Of a stretch of DNA of 5,757 bases, positions 1-5,714 are shown in pieces. Under the pieces are notes generated by a model. The model worked only from the letters and a program-made list of their open reading frames with translations. It searched no databases and was not told where the DNA came from. The DNA lies in assembly GCA_937900755.1 (NCBI GenBank), contig CALCDN010000222.1, positions 1 to 5,757 of the forward strand. The letters are read 5' to 3'. The translations under genes were made by a program, and so were the position numbers. Each line of letters begins with the position of its first letter. The stretch's first letter is position 1. The stretch comes from an uncultured Acetobacter sp. Its GTDB lineage: Bacteria > Pseudomonadota > Alphaproteobacteria > Acetobacterales > Acetobacteraceae.

Positions 1-762
1 CTGGGTGGCACCGACCCCGCCAGCGAGGTGTACGTCACGAACAAGGCCATTCAGCCCCACCATGCGGGTATGCGCTCCTTTATGCACATGCTCCCCGAAA
101 CCACATCCGAAGCCGAGTTGCTGACCCTGATCGGGCGGTTGAACAACGACCCCGAAATTCATGGTATTCTGGTGCAGCTTCCCCTCCCCAACGGGCTGGA
201 TGCGCGCCGCATTACCAACACCATCGCCCCCGAAAAGGATGTGGATGGTCTGGGCGAGGTCAACGCTGGCCGTCTGGCGGTGGACCTGCCCGGTATTGTG
301 CCCTGCACCCCGCTCGGGTGCCTGATGCTGCTGCGCGCCGAACTGGGCAGCATGCAGGGCCTGCACGCCGTGGTGATTGGCGCATCCAACCTTGTGGGCA
401 AGCCCATGGCGCTGCTGTTGCTGGCCGAAGGCTGCACAGTCACCCTGGCCCATATTCACACGCGTGATACGGCAGCCCTTGCCCGCGAGGCCGATATTCT
501 GGTGGTGGCCACCGGCTGCCGCGAACTGGTCAGGGGGAGCTGGATCAAACCGGGTGCGACGGTCATTGACGTGGGCATTACCCGCACCCAGACTGAAAGT
601 GGCAAAACCCGCCTAGTGGGTGACGTGGCGTTTGATGAGGCCGTCAAGGTGGCCGGGCGCATTACCCCCGTGCCCGGTGGTGTTGGCCCCATGACCATTG
701 CCTGCCTGCTCAAAAACACGCTTATGGCGGCACTGATGCAGATCGAGGGAAAAACCGAATGA
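1..762 (+). CDS. folD: Bifunctional methylenetetrahydrofolate dehydrogenase / methenyltetrahydrofolate cyclohydrolase FolD (5'-truncated by the window edge)
   Basis: FolD is a cytoplasmic enzyme that oxidises 5,10-methylene-THF to 5,10-methenyl-THF with NADP+ and hydrolyses it to 10-formyl-THF for purine and formyl-Met-tRNA synthesis. The frame is open from base 1, giving 253 visible residues. The GTG at 28 is internal: codons before it read as conserved FolD sequence (GTDPASEVYV). Visible hallmarks, numbered from base 1, are the active-site Y-V-x-x-K (Y11, K15; Tyr52/Lys56 in E. coli FolD), the V-Q-L-P-L-P loop (Q59), K-D-V-D-G (from K79), the nucleotide-binding VIGASNLVGKP (from V125) and the C-terminal PVPGGVGPMT (P223-T232). 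By alignment to the E. coli enzyme about 40 N-terminal residues are missing, so full length would be ~290, normal for the family. The stop codon overlaps the start of the next gene. Identification is firm. Confidence 0.97.
   Translation: MGGTDPASEVYVTNKAIQPHHAGMRSFMHMLPETTSEAELLTLIGRLNNDPEIHGILVQLPLPNGLDARRITNTIAPEKDVDGLGEVNAGRLAVDLPGIVPCTPLGCLMLLRAELGSMQGLHAVVIGASNLVGKPMALLLLAEGCTVTLAHIHTRDTAALAREADILVVATGCRELVRGSWIKPGATVIDVGITRTQTESGKTRLVGDVAFDEAVKVAGRITPVPGGVGPMTIACLLKNTLMAALMQIEGKTE
745..750 (+). promoter_or_regulatory. Shine-Dalgarno sequence for the MetF-like gene, inside folD
   Basis: GAGGGA lies 8 bases before the ATG at 759, within the last folD codons. With the ATGA start/stop overlap it fixes the start of the downstream gene and suggests translational coupling to folD. 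Confidence 0.7.
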
Positions 763-1508
763 GCCTGAACCGCCTTTGCGTTGAACTGATCCCCCGCTCC
801 GCCGAGTCCCTGGCGCAGGATATGGAAACCGTTAAAACCGTTTTCCCCGTGGCGGATACGCTCAACATCCCCGACCTCATGCGCTTTCCCCTGCGCAGCT
901 GGGATGCGGCGGCACAACTGCGCCCGGCCTTCCCCCGCGTTATCCCCCATATCCGCGCCATAGACATTGCCCCCCAGGCCCCATTGCCGGGCGCTGAACA
1001 GGACGGCCTGGAGGAAATTCTGGTCATACACGGGGACCCCCCGGCGGACCTGTCCATGCGCACGTACCCCAACAGCACGGAAAGCATTATCCGCCGCTAC
1101 CGCAAGGAAGCGCCGCACCTGCGGGTCTATGCCGCCTTTGACCCCTACCGCCGCGCACCGTGGAAGGAACTGGAGGATATCGCCCGCAAAAAGGAGGCCG
1201 GAGCCTGCGGCTTTTTCACCCAGCCCGTATTTGACTACAAACTGTTCGACCTGTGCCGCGAATGGCTGGACGGCGAGGATGTGTTCTGGGGGCTGTCCCC
1301 CGTTATTGGCCCGCGCTCGCGCTCCTACTGGGAGACCACGAACCATATTGTGTTCCCCAAGGATTTTTCCACAACACTTGAGTCCAACATTGCCTTTGCC
1401 CAGACCGTCCTGCGTGAACTGGCCCGCGACAACGGCAGCGCCTATCTGATGCCCGTCCGCATCAAACTGGAGCACTACCTCCCTGCCCTGCTCGAAGCGG
1501 TGTCCTGA
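759..1508 (+). CDS. Short methylenetetrahydrofolate reductase (MetF-type) family protein
   Basis: Predicted cytoplasmic TIM-barrel flavoprotein of the MTHFR family, which reduces 5,10-methylene-THF to 5-methyl-THF for methionine synthesis. Visible family marks are an N-terminal V-E-L-I-P strand with E9 (matching catalytic Glu28 of E. coli MetF), VIPHIRAIDI (61-70, matching VPHLTCIDA), EILVIHGDPP with D93 (matching LALRGD, Asp120), VYAAFDP (123-129), and KKEAGACGFFTQPVFD with Q155 and F158 (matching the TQFFFD segment, Gln183). The protein has 249 residues against ~295 for E. coli MetF, with about 19 fewer before the glutamate. The usual C-terminal F-Y-T-L-N segment is replaced by YLMPVR (229-234). 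The ATG overlaps the folD stop (ATGA) behind a good ribosome binding site, so the two genes are almost surely co-transcribed. Family membership is well supported. Whether it is the cell's main MTHFR or acts on a related folate is inference, so no gene symbol is given. Confidence 0.85.
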   Translation: MSLNRLCVELIPRSAESLAQDMETVKTVFPVADTLNIPDLMRFPLRSWDAAAQLRPAFPRVIPHIRAIDIAPQAPLPGAEQDGLEEILVIHGDPPADLSMRTYPNSTESIIRRYRKEAPHLRVYAAFDPYRRAPWKELEDIARKKEAGACGFFTQPVFDYKLFDLCREWLDGEDVFWGLSPVIGPRSRSYWETTNHIVFPKDFSTTLESNIAFAQTVLRELARDNGSAYLMPVRIKLEHYLPALLEAVS

Positions 1509-1582
1509 ACAGGCACGCCCTGGCGAACAGGTCCCAAGCTCCGGTTCCGCCGGGTGTGCCGCTTTAACCAACGGGGTTCGGC

Positions 1583-3727
1583 GTGGTGTTTCATCTTCTC
1601 TCCTTTCATGGCGCTCTGGTCGGTTTTACCAGCCAGCACCTGCACCCGCTGTGCCCCACCGCGGGTACAAGCCGCACCACCACCCCCGTTGTGCTGGACA
1701 TGCAGAGCAACACACTGGCCCCCGGTGGGGCCTTTGTAGCTGTCCAGCCCATAAACACCCTTGCCAGGCGCCCCCTTGTGGCGCTCCGGGCGGGCAATGC
1801 CTACCTGTCCAGCAGAAGCCCCACCCAGTTTGAGGCAGTCCCCCTGTGCGCCACATTGACGCATTTTCTGCTCCTTACCCCCGAACACACCGACCTGCTG
1901 CGCACCCTGCTGCGGGGCACATGGCATGATGGGCGCACATTTGTGGGACGGCCGACCTGCACCGGGCACGACCTCCAGCTTGGCGCGCACAAATGGCCCG
2001 TGGAGCAGCTTCAGGCTGAAATCCGGGCGGATACGCTCACCTTGTGGACCAGCGCCGCCCCGAAAAAGGTGACCCTGAGCGCCTGCCCGTCCCGCGCGCT
2101 GGAAAACCTGCTCGAATATGTAACCGAACTGCTCGAGGTCGGGGCCTTCCGCCGAGCGCTCAGCCCATGGGCCACGGTGGATGACGTGCGCGAACAGGTG
2201 CTCAGGTTAAGCGTCACGCCCTCCGCCATTGCGCCTTGCATTGTTCTGGCCCAGCTATGCTGCCAGTACGGACAGGGGGCACTGGGCGAGCGGTTTGCCG
2301 CCTATGCGCAGTCCTTTGCCCAGATGACCGATCTGGTGTGGCTACAGGCCCTTATAGCTTTGCGTATGCGCAACCATGCCCGTGCCGCCGACCTGCTGGC
2401 TATTGCCCTGCGCGAGCGTTACCCCAGACAGGATTTTTCGGCCACGCTGCCAGTACTTCTTGCGCGCCTGCGGCAAGGAGAGGACACACTGCTGCTTGTG
2501 CCCGACATGCTGTATGAGCACGACCTGCCCAGCTTTGACGAACGGTTTGACACGCTTTTGGTGCCCATGCGGCTGGCGGCCGGAAATGGCGCGGATGTCC
2601 GCCAGATTTACGCCATGCTGTTTGAAAACGCCTACCAGCGGCTCAACACCACCACCGACCTGCGCCTGCTCGAAACCGAAGCCCGGCTGAACGGCCTGAA
2701 CTGGTGGACCGAAACCGCCATGGGCCACACAAGCTGGCTGGCCGGGCTTATGGCCGAGGCCGACGCCCACTACGCCCTTGCCCGCCGCCTGGCCTTGCAG
2801 GAAGGGGCCATGCCATCGCCCGACAATGCGGGTATTTTCTCATGGCTGAGCGCTGCAGAATGTGGCCAGCTTGCCAGCCGCGCCATACCGGAGCGCACGG
2901 GTGTCTCTCGCTGGGAGTGGCGGTTCAGCATGGCGGGAGCGCCTGCGGCCCTGTGCCTGGTCTTTGCGTGTGACAGCACGAACTTCCACCTCCTGCCCGG
3001 GCTTGTTCTGTCCCTGCTCCAGGCCTACCGGCAGGACCGTTCCTTGGGGCCTGTGCAGTTGTGTCTTGGCGTTGCCAACCCCAACACGGAACAACTGGCC
3101 TTCTTGCGCACCATCGCCGACTGGCTGGAACAATACGCCACCAGCCTGCGCCTGAGCTTTGGCTACGGCGCCACCGCCGCGCGGGACACAACCCTTGAAC
3201 CCGCGCTACGCTACCTGATTTTGCCAGACATTGCCGCCCAGTTCCGCTGCCCGGTCCTGACGGGGGATTGCGCGGGGTATTTTCCAGCCAATACCGCCAC
3301 ATTGCTGCGCACGCTCAAAAACACCAGCACCTACGGGTTTGACCTGGCGCTGTTCAACCACGATGGCCAGCAGACCAGCGGCACACCATGGAGCCTTGGC
3401 ACGGATACGGCCTATTTTGGCGAACCCGAACGCCTGCCCGCTATTGCCGCGTTCCTGAGTGATTACCTCAATACCGTTTATACTCCGCACAGTACGGTCC
3501 ACACCGCCATGGACCGGTGCGCGCTGGCGCAAATGCTGCGCCACTTCATTCTGCCCCGGTGGAACACCCTGTCCGTCCGGTTTTTGAACGAGGGACCAGC
3601 CATTCTGGCCATGCCCACGGAGCGGGTTGGAGATGGTGCGGTGCTGGTCTCGCAGGCGGATGTGCTGCATGACCTGGCTGTCCACACTCCCCGCAGGGCC
3701 AGCAGGCCAACCCCACCCACACCCTGA
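1583..3727 (+). CDS. Large protein of unknown function with a degenerate glycosyltransferase-like C-terminal domain
   Basis: A 714-residue protein I cannot name. Start: an in-frame TAA at 1565 leaves GTG 1583 (or GTG 1586) as the earliest starts, with a weak GGGG before them. ATG 1700 (residue 40) has no ribosome binding site. Residues 1-100 look beta-rich; FHLLSFHGALVGF near the start and ALRAGNAYLSS (67-77) resemble repeats of fascin-like beta-trefoils (tentative). Residues ~150-440 are mostly helical, possibly TPR-like (e.g. YAQSFAQMTDLVWLQALIAL). Residues ~458-660 follow the pattern of GT-A-type domains found behind TPR regions: F-A-C-D (D464), V-A-N-P (497-500), R-Y-L-I-L-P (from R543), P-V-L-T-G-D-C-A (D562), DLALF (587-591), PW (602-603), A-M-D-R-C-A-L (D644). 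The metal-binding D-x-D is reduced to D-C-A and the later L-D-Q is M-D-R. The end is basic and proline-rich. No signal peptide or membrane segment is evident. It lies 74 bases behind the MetF-like gene and may share its transcript. Confidence 0.8.
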   Translation: MVFHLLSFHGALVGFTSQHLHPLCPTAGTSRTTTPVVLDMQSNTLAPGGAFVAVQPINTLARRPLVALRAGNAYLSSRSPTQFEAVPLCATLTHFLLLTPEHTDLLRTLLRGTWHDGRTFVGRPTCTGHDLQLGAHKWPVEQLQAEIRADTLTLWTSAAPKKVTLSACPSRALENLLEYVTELLEVGAFRRALSPWATVDDVREQVLRLSVTPSAIAPCIVLAQLCCQYGQGALGERFAAYAQSFAQMTDLVWLQALIALRMRNHARAADLLAIALRERYPRQDFSATLPVLLARLRQGEDTLLLVPDMLYEHDLPSFDERFDTLLVPMRLAAGNGADVRQIYAMLFENAYQRLNTTTDLRLLETEARLNGLNWWTETAMGHTSWLAGLMAEADAHYALARRLALQEGAMPSPDNAGIFSWLSAAECGQLASRAIPERTGVSRWEWRFSMAGAPAALCLVFACDSTNFHLLPGLVLSLLQAYRQDRSLGPVQLCLGVANPNTEQLAFLRTIADWLEQYATSLRLSFGYGATAARDTTLEPALRYLILPDIAAQFRCPVLTGDCAGYFPANTATLLRTLKNTSTYGFDLALFNHDGQQTSGTPWSLGTDTAYFGEPERLPAIAAFLSDYLNTVYTPHSTVHTAMDRCALAQMLRHFILPRWNTLSVRFLNEGPAILAMPTERVGDGAVLVSQADVLHDLAVHTPRRASRPTPPTP

Positions 3728-3756
3728 ACGGCCAGCCGTGCCACGCTGGCCGTTCA
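3725..3756. terminator. Hairpin between convergent genes, probable bidirectional terminator
   Basis: TGAACGGCCAGC (3725-3736) and GCTGGCCGTTCA (3745-3756) form a perfect 12-bp stem with an 8-base loop. The stem begins at the TGA stop of the 714-residue protein gene and ends 9 bases before the PEBP gene's stop codon on the other strand, so it could end transcripts from both sides. No T-run follows on either strand, so it is not a textbook intrinsic terminator; it may act with Rho or as an mRNA 3'-end stabiliser. Confidence 0.7.
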
Positions 3757-3765
3757 TGCGCGGTG

Positions 3766-4260
3766 CTAGTGCCCCGCACTTCCGTAAAGAGCGGTCAGGC
3801 TGGCGGCCCCCAACTGGTGGTGGTGCACCATAAACCCGACCAGGGCCGGGCTTGCATCTGGTGCAACATCCAGCCCGGGCACGTCCAGCGCATACACCGT
3901 AAACACATAGCGGTGCACCCGCCCCGCAGGAGGTGCCGCCCCCCCGTAACCGGGTGTGCCAAAATCGGTGCGGACCTGCATGGCGCCTTCTGGCAGGCGG
4001 GCCTTGCCCGAACCCGCCCCTTCGGGCAGGGCCATTGTGGTGGGGGGGATATTCACCACAACCCAGTGCCACCAGCCCGAGCCGGTCGGGGCATCGGGGT
4101 CATAGACCGTGACCACAAAGCTTTTGGTCCCCTGTGGCGCCCCCTGCCAGTGCAGGGCGGGGGAGAGGTTTTGCCCGCTCTGGCCCATGCCATTGTAAAC
4201 CTGGGCCTGTGGCAGCACAGCACCATTGGCAAAGGTGGGGCTTGTCAGAACAAACGCCAT
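3766..4260 (-). CDS. YbhB/YbcL family Raf kinase inhibitor-like protein (PEBP superfamily)
   Basis: A 164-residue member of the bacterial phosphatidylethanolamine-binding protein family; E. coli YbhB (158 residues) is the closest type by length. The biochemical role of bacterial members is poorly defined: the fold has a small anion/ligand pocket. Pocket motifs are intact: NLSPALHW (31-38), YDPDAPTGSGWWHWVVVNIP (53-72) with D54, D56, P58 and H65, and DFGTPGYGG...PPAG..HRY (99-118) with H116. There is no signal peptide, so it should be cytoplasmic, unlike periplasmic YbcL. The ATG at 4260 has the strong ribosome binding site AAGGGGGAG six bases upstream, overlapping the stop codon of the 70-residue gene, so the two form an operon. 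Family assignment is firm; function is unknown. Confidence 0.93.
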   Translation of the reverse strand: MAFVLTSPTFANGAVLPQAQVYNGMGQSGQNLSPALHWQGAPQGTKSFVVTVYDPDAPTGSGWWHWVVVNIPPTTMALPEGAGSGKARLPEGAMQVRTDFGTPGYGGAAPPAGRVHRYVFTVYALDVPGLDVAPDASPALVGFMVHHHQLGAASLTALYGSAGH

Positions 4261-4266
4261 GACAGG

Positions 4267-4275
4267 CTCCCCCTT
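4267..4275 (-). promoter_or_regulatory. Shine-Dalgarno sequence of the PEBP-family gene
   Basis: On the minus strand AAGGGGGAG stands 6 bases before the ATG at 4260. Its first two bases belong to the TAA stop (4276-4274) of the upstream 70-residue gene, so translation of the two genes is probably coupled. Confidence 0.75.
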
Positions 4276-4486
4276 ACCAGTTTTTGCTGATCAGCCAGAA
4301 TTCTTCGGATGTCAGGGTCACGCGTTCGCCGGATTCGGCGGCGGCACTGGCCAGCGCCTCAATCCGTTCAATCATGATGACCTTGCGCACATGGGTTTCG
4401 GATGTTTCCGCACTGGTTTTGAGAACACCAAGCGAAACACCGGAAGCCTTGGCCACACGGGCCGCATCGAGCAGAGCATAGGACAT
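4274..4486 (-). CDS. Small protein of unknown function, 70 residues, first gene of the PEBP operon
   Basis: I do not recognise this protein. It is real by context: a strong ribosome binding site (AAGGAGA, 9 bases before the ATG), natural codon use for this genome, and a stop codon 13 bases before the PEBP gene whose ribosome binding site overlaps it. The sequence is near neutral (8 K/R, 9 D/E) with no signal peptide or membrane segment. Residues 1-24 and 33-52 look like amphipathic helices separated by a Thr/Ser/Glu-rich linker (TSAETSETH, 24-32). The end, VTLTSEEFWLISKNW (56-70), carries two tryptophans and could be a strand plus a short helix. The segment VAKASGVSLGVLKTS (11-25) vaguely recalls a helix-turn-helix, but there is too little to call DNA binding. 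A small soluble partner or regulator of the PEBP protein is possible but speculative. Confidence 0.72.
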   Translation of the reverse strand: MSYALLDAARVAKASGVSLGVLKTSAETSETHVRKVIMIERIEALASAAAESGERVTLTSEEFWLISKNW

Positions 4487-4495
4487 GCCAGAACG

Positions 4496-4502
4496 TCTCC
4501 TT
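4496..4502 (-). promoter_or_regulatory. Shine-Dalgarno sequence of the 70-residue gene
   Basis: The minus strand reads AAGGAGA nine bases before the ATG at 4486, close to consensus. It decides the start of this short gene and its strand over overlapping frames on the plus strand. Confidence 0.75.
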
Positions 4503-4526
4503 ACGTAAACTTATGTGCCAGAGTGG

Positions 4527-4559
4527 AACTGTATCTGGCTTCTCGCAACTGAATCTGGC
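4527..4559. promoter_or_regulatory. Tandem 13-bp direct repeats, probable transcription factor operator
   Basis: AACTGTATCTGGC (4527-4539) and AACTGAATCTGGC (4547-4559) match at 12 of 13 positions and start 20 bases apart, about two helical turns, so a bound protein would meet both on nearly the same DNA face. A third half-site, GCCAGA (4517-4522), lies inverted beside them. The repeats sit 41-73 bases upstream of the small gene's ATG, just upstream of its weak -10 candidate, and 93-126 bases upstream of queA. Tandem direct repeats of this kind are used by several regulator families, including MocR-type GntR regulators; naming one here is a guess. Confidence 0.5.
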
Positions 4560-4652
4560 CTTGTGCGGTCCTCTGCGCAAGCCCTGTGGTGTGGAGGCAG
4601 CCCCCCTTTCCCTCTGGCATTGCGTTCCCCTATTGCGTAAACCCGGCACACC

Positions 4653-5714
4653 ATGAGCAACCGCACCGAAGATTTTGACTTCCACCTCCCCGAAGCCCTG
4701 ATCGCGCAGGAGCCCGCCCGCCCGCGCGAGGCCGCCCGCCTGCTGGATGCAACGACCCCGCACACACTGGTGGACCGCCATGTGCGCGACCTGCCCCGTC
4801 TGCTGCGCGGGGGGGACCTGCTGGTGGCCAACAATACGGCAGTTATCCGCGCACAGCTCCACGCCCGGCGTGGCGTGGCCAGAATTGGCATCACCCTCGA
4901 CCAGATCCGCCCCGATGGCACATGGCACGTGCTGGTGCGTAACGCCCGCCGCCTGAAGGTGGGCGATACGCTGAGCTTCCCCCATTCGGACCAGACAGCC
5001 CAGGTGACAGCCCTTGAGCCTGGCGGTGGGGCCAACCTGCGCTTTTCGTGCGAGGGGGACGCGTTTGACGCGTTCTTGCTCGCGGATGGCGCCCTGGCCC
5101 TTCCCCCCTACATCCACCGCCCCAATGGCCCCACGGCGCAGGACAGCAAGGACTACGCCACCATTTTTGAGCGCTACAAGGGTGCCGTGGCCGCCCCCAC
5201 CGCCGGGCTGCACTTCACCCCTGAACTGCTTGCCGCAGTCGATGCAACAGGGGCACAGCGGTGCACCCTGACGCTGCATGTGGGAGCAGGCACGTTCCTG
5301 CCCGTGCGCGCGGACGATATTGCACACCACCACATGCATTCCGAACACGGGGTGATCACCCCCGAAACGGCCAAGCGCATCAACGCCACGCGGGCGGCGG
5401 GGGGGCGTATTGTCGCCATTGGCACCACCACCTTGCGCCTGCTTGAAAGTGCCGCGGACGAACGCGGCGTTGTGCACCCGTTCGCGGGGGAGACCGCCAT
5501 TTTCATCCGTCCCGGTTACCGCTTCCGGGCTGTGGATGTGCTGATGACCAACTTCCACCTACCCCGCTCCACCCTGTTCATGCTGGTCTGCGCCTTTGCC
5601 GGGCAGGACCGGGCAAAGGCCGCCTACGCCCATGCGCTGGACACGGGCTACCGCTTTTACTCCTATGGCGATGCCTGCCAGCTGACATGCGCAAACAGCC
5701 TCCATGCCACCTGA
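4653..5714 (+). CDS. queA: tRNA preQ1(34) S-adenosylmethionine ribosyltransferase-isomerase QueA
   Basis: QueA transfers and isomerises the ribosyl group of S-adenosylmethionine onto 7-aminomethyl-7-deazaguanine at tRNA position 34, forming epoxyqueuosine, the penultimate step of queuosine synthesis. The 353-residue protein has normal family length and the expected signatures in order: FDFHLPEALIAQEPA.PRE.ARLL (8-30), GDLLVANNTAVI (54-65), the core GAVAAPTAGLHFTPELL, LHVGAGTFLPVR, H.MHSE, GGRIVAIGTTTLRLLES, DVLMTNFHLPRSTLFMLVCAFAG and a final YRFYSYGDA. After that the chain ends in a nonstandard 11-residue tail (CQLTCANSLHAT region). The start ATG is the first after an in-frame TAA at 4638 and gives the usual N-terminus, although no clear ribosome binding site precedes it. 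A second frame opens inside the last four codons, consistent with an operon. Confidence 0.97.
   Translation: MSNRTEDFDFHLPEALIAQEPARPREAARLLDATTPHTLVDRHVRDLPRLLRGGDLLVANNTAVIRAQLHARRGVARIGITLDQIRPDGTWHVLVRNARRLKVGDTLSFPHSDQTAQVTALEPGGGANLRFSCEGDAFDAFLLADGALALPPYIHRPNGPTAQDSKDYATIFERYKGAVAAPTAGLHFTPELLAAVDATGAQRCTLTLHVGAGTFLPVRADDIAHHHMHSEHGVITPETAKRINATRAAGGRIVAIGTTTLRLLESAADERGVVHPFAGETAIFIRPGYRFRAVDVLMTNFHLPRSTLFMLVCAFAGQDRAKAAYAHALDTGYRFYSYGDACQLTCANSLHAT

Larger units (their letters stand above)
4487..4652. promoter_or_regulatory. Divergent intergenic region between the PEBP operon and queA
   Basis: This 166-base stretch separates two divergent start codons and must hold both promoters. 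Next to the small gene is a short AT-richer island with the palindrome TTACGTAA (4501-4508) and an imperfect inverted repeat ACGTAA-AC-TTATGT (4503-4516). On the minus strand CATAAG (4510-4515) is a weak -10 candidate for the PEBP operon. The word TCTGGC or its complement occurs five times here (4487, 4517, 4534, 4554, 4613), two of them inside the 13-bp direct repeats. On the queA side I see no convincing -35/-10 pair, no clear ribosome binding site before the ATG at 4653, and nothing like a preQ1 riboswitch. Confidence 0.55.

Noticed and set aside
456..1571. Long open frame on the minus strand (371 codons) opposite folD and the MetF-like gene
   Set aside because: It lies antisense to two well-identified enzymes; long antisense frames are expected in GC-rich DNA with strong third-position bias, and the translation shows no recognisable domain.
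1509..1582. Possible terminator or promoter between the MetF-like gene and the large gene
   Set aside because: Only a 4-bp stem with a 2-base loop (1516-1525) is present, and there is no convincing -35/-10 pair; read-through from the folate genes is as likely.
4042..4048. Runs of seven G in the PEBP gene, with similar runs in queA (4809-4815 and 5399-5405), as possible phase-variation tracts
   Set aside because: Seven bases is short for contingency loci, the runs are in housekeeping-type genes, and both frames are intact; GC-rich codon use is enough to explain them.
3206..4072. Minus-strand frame of 288 codons spanning the convergent junction
   Set aside because: It overlaps the 714-residue gene in antisense and the PEBP gene in another frame, and crosses the terminator hairpin; the PEBP frame is the one with family motifs.
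4561..4652. Possible preQ1 riboswitch upstream of queA
   Set aside because: The stretch lacks the small H-type pseudoknot pattern with its A-rich tail; queA is also not a usual target in this type of bacterium.
4368..5558. Long open frame on the minus strand (396 codons) opposite queA
   Set aside because: It runs antisense through a clear queA and crosses the divergent promoter region and part of the small gene; the translation is low-complexity in Gly, Arg, His and Cys, typical of a shadow frame.
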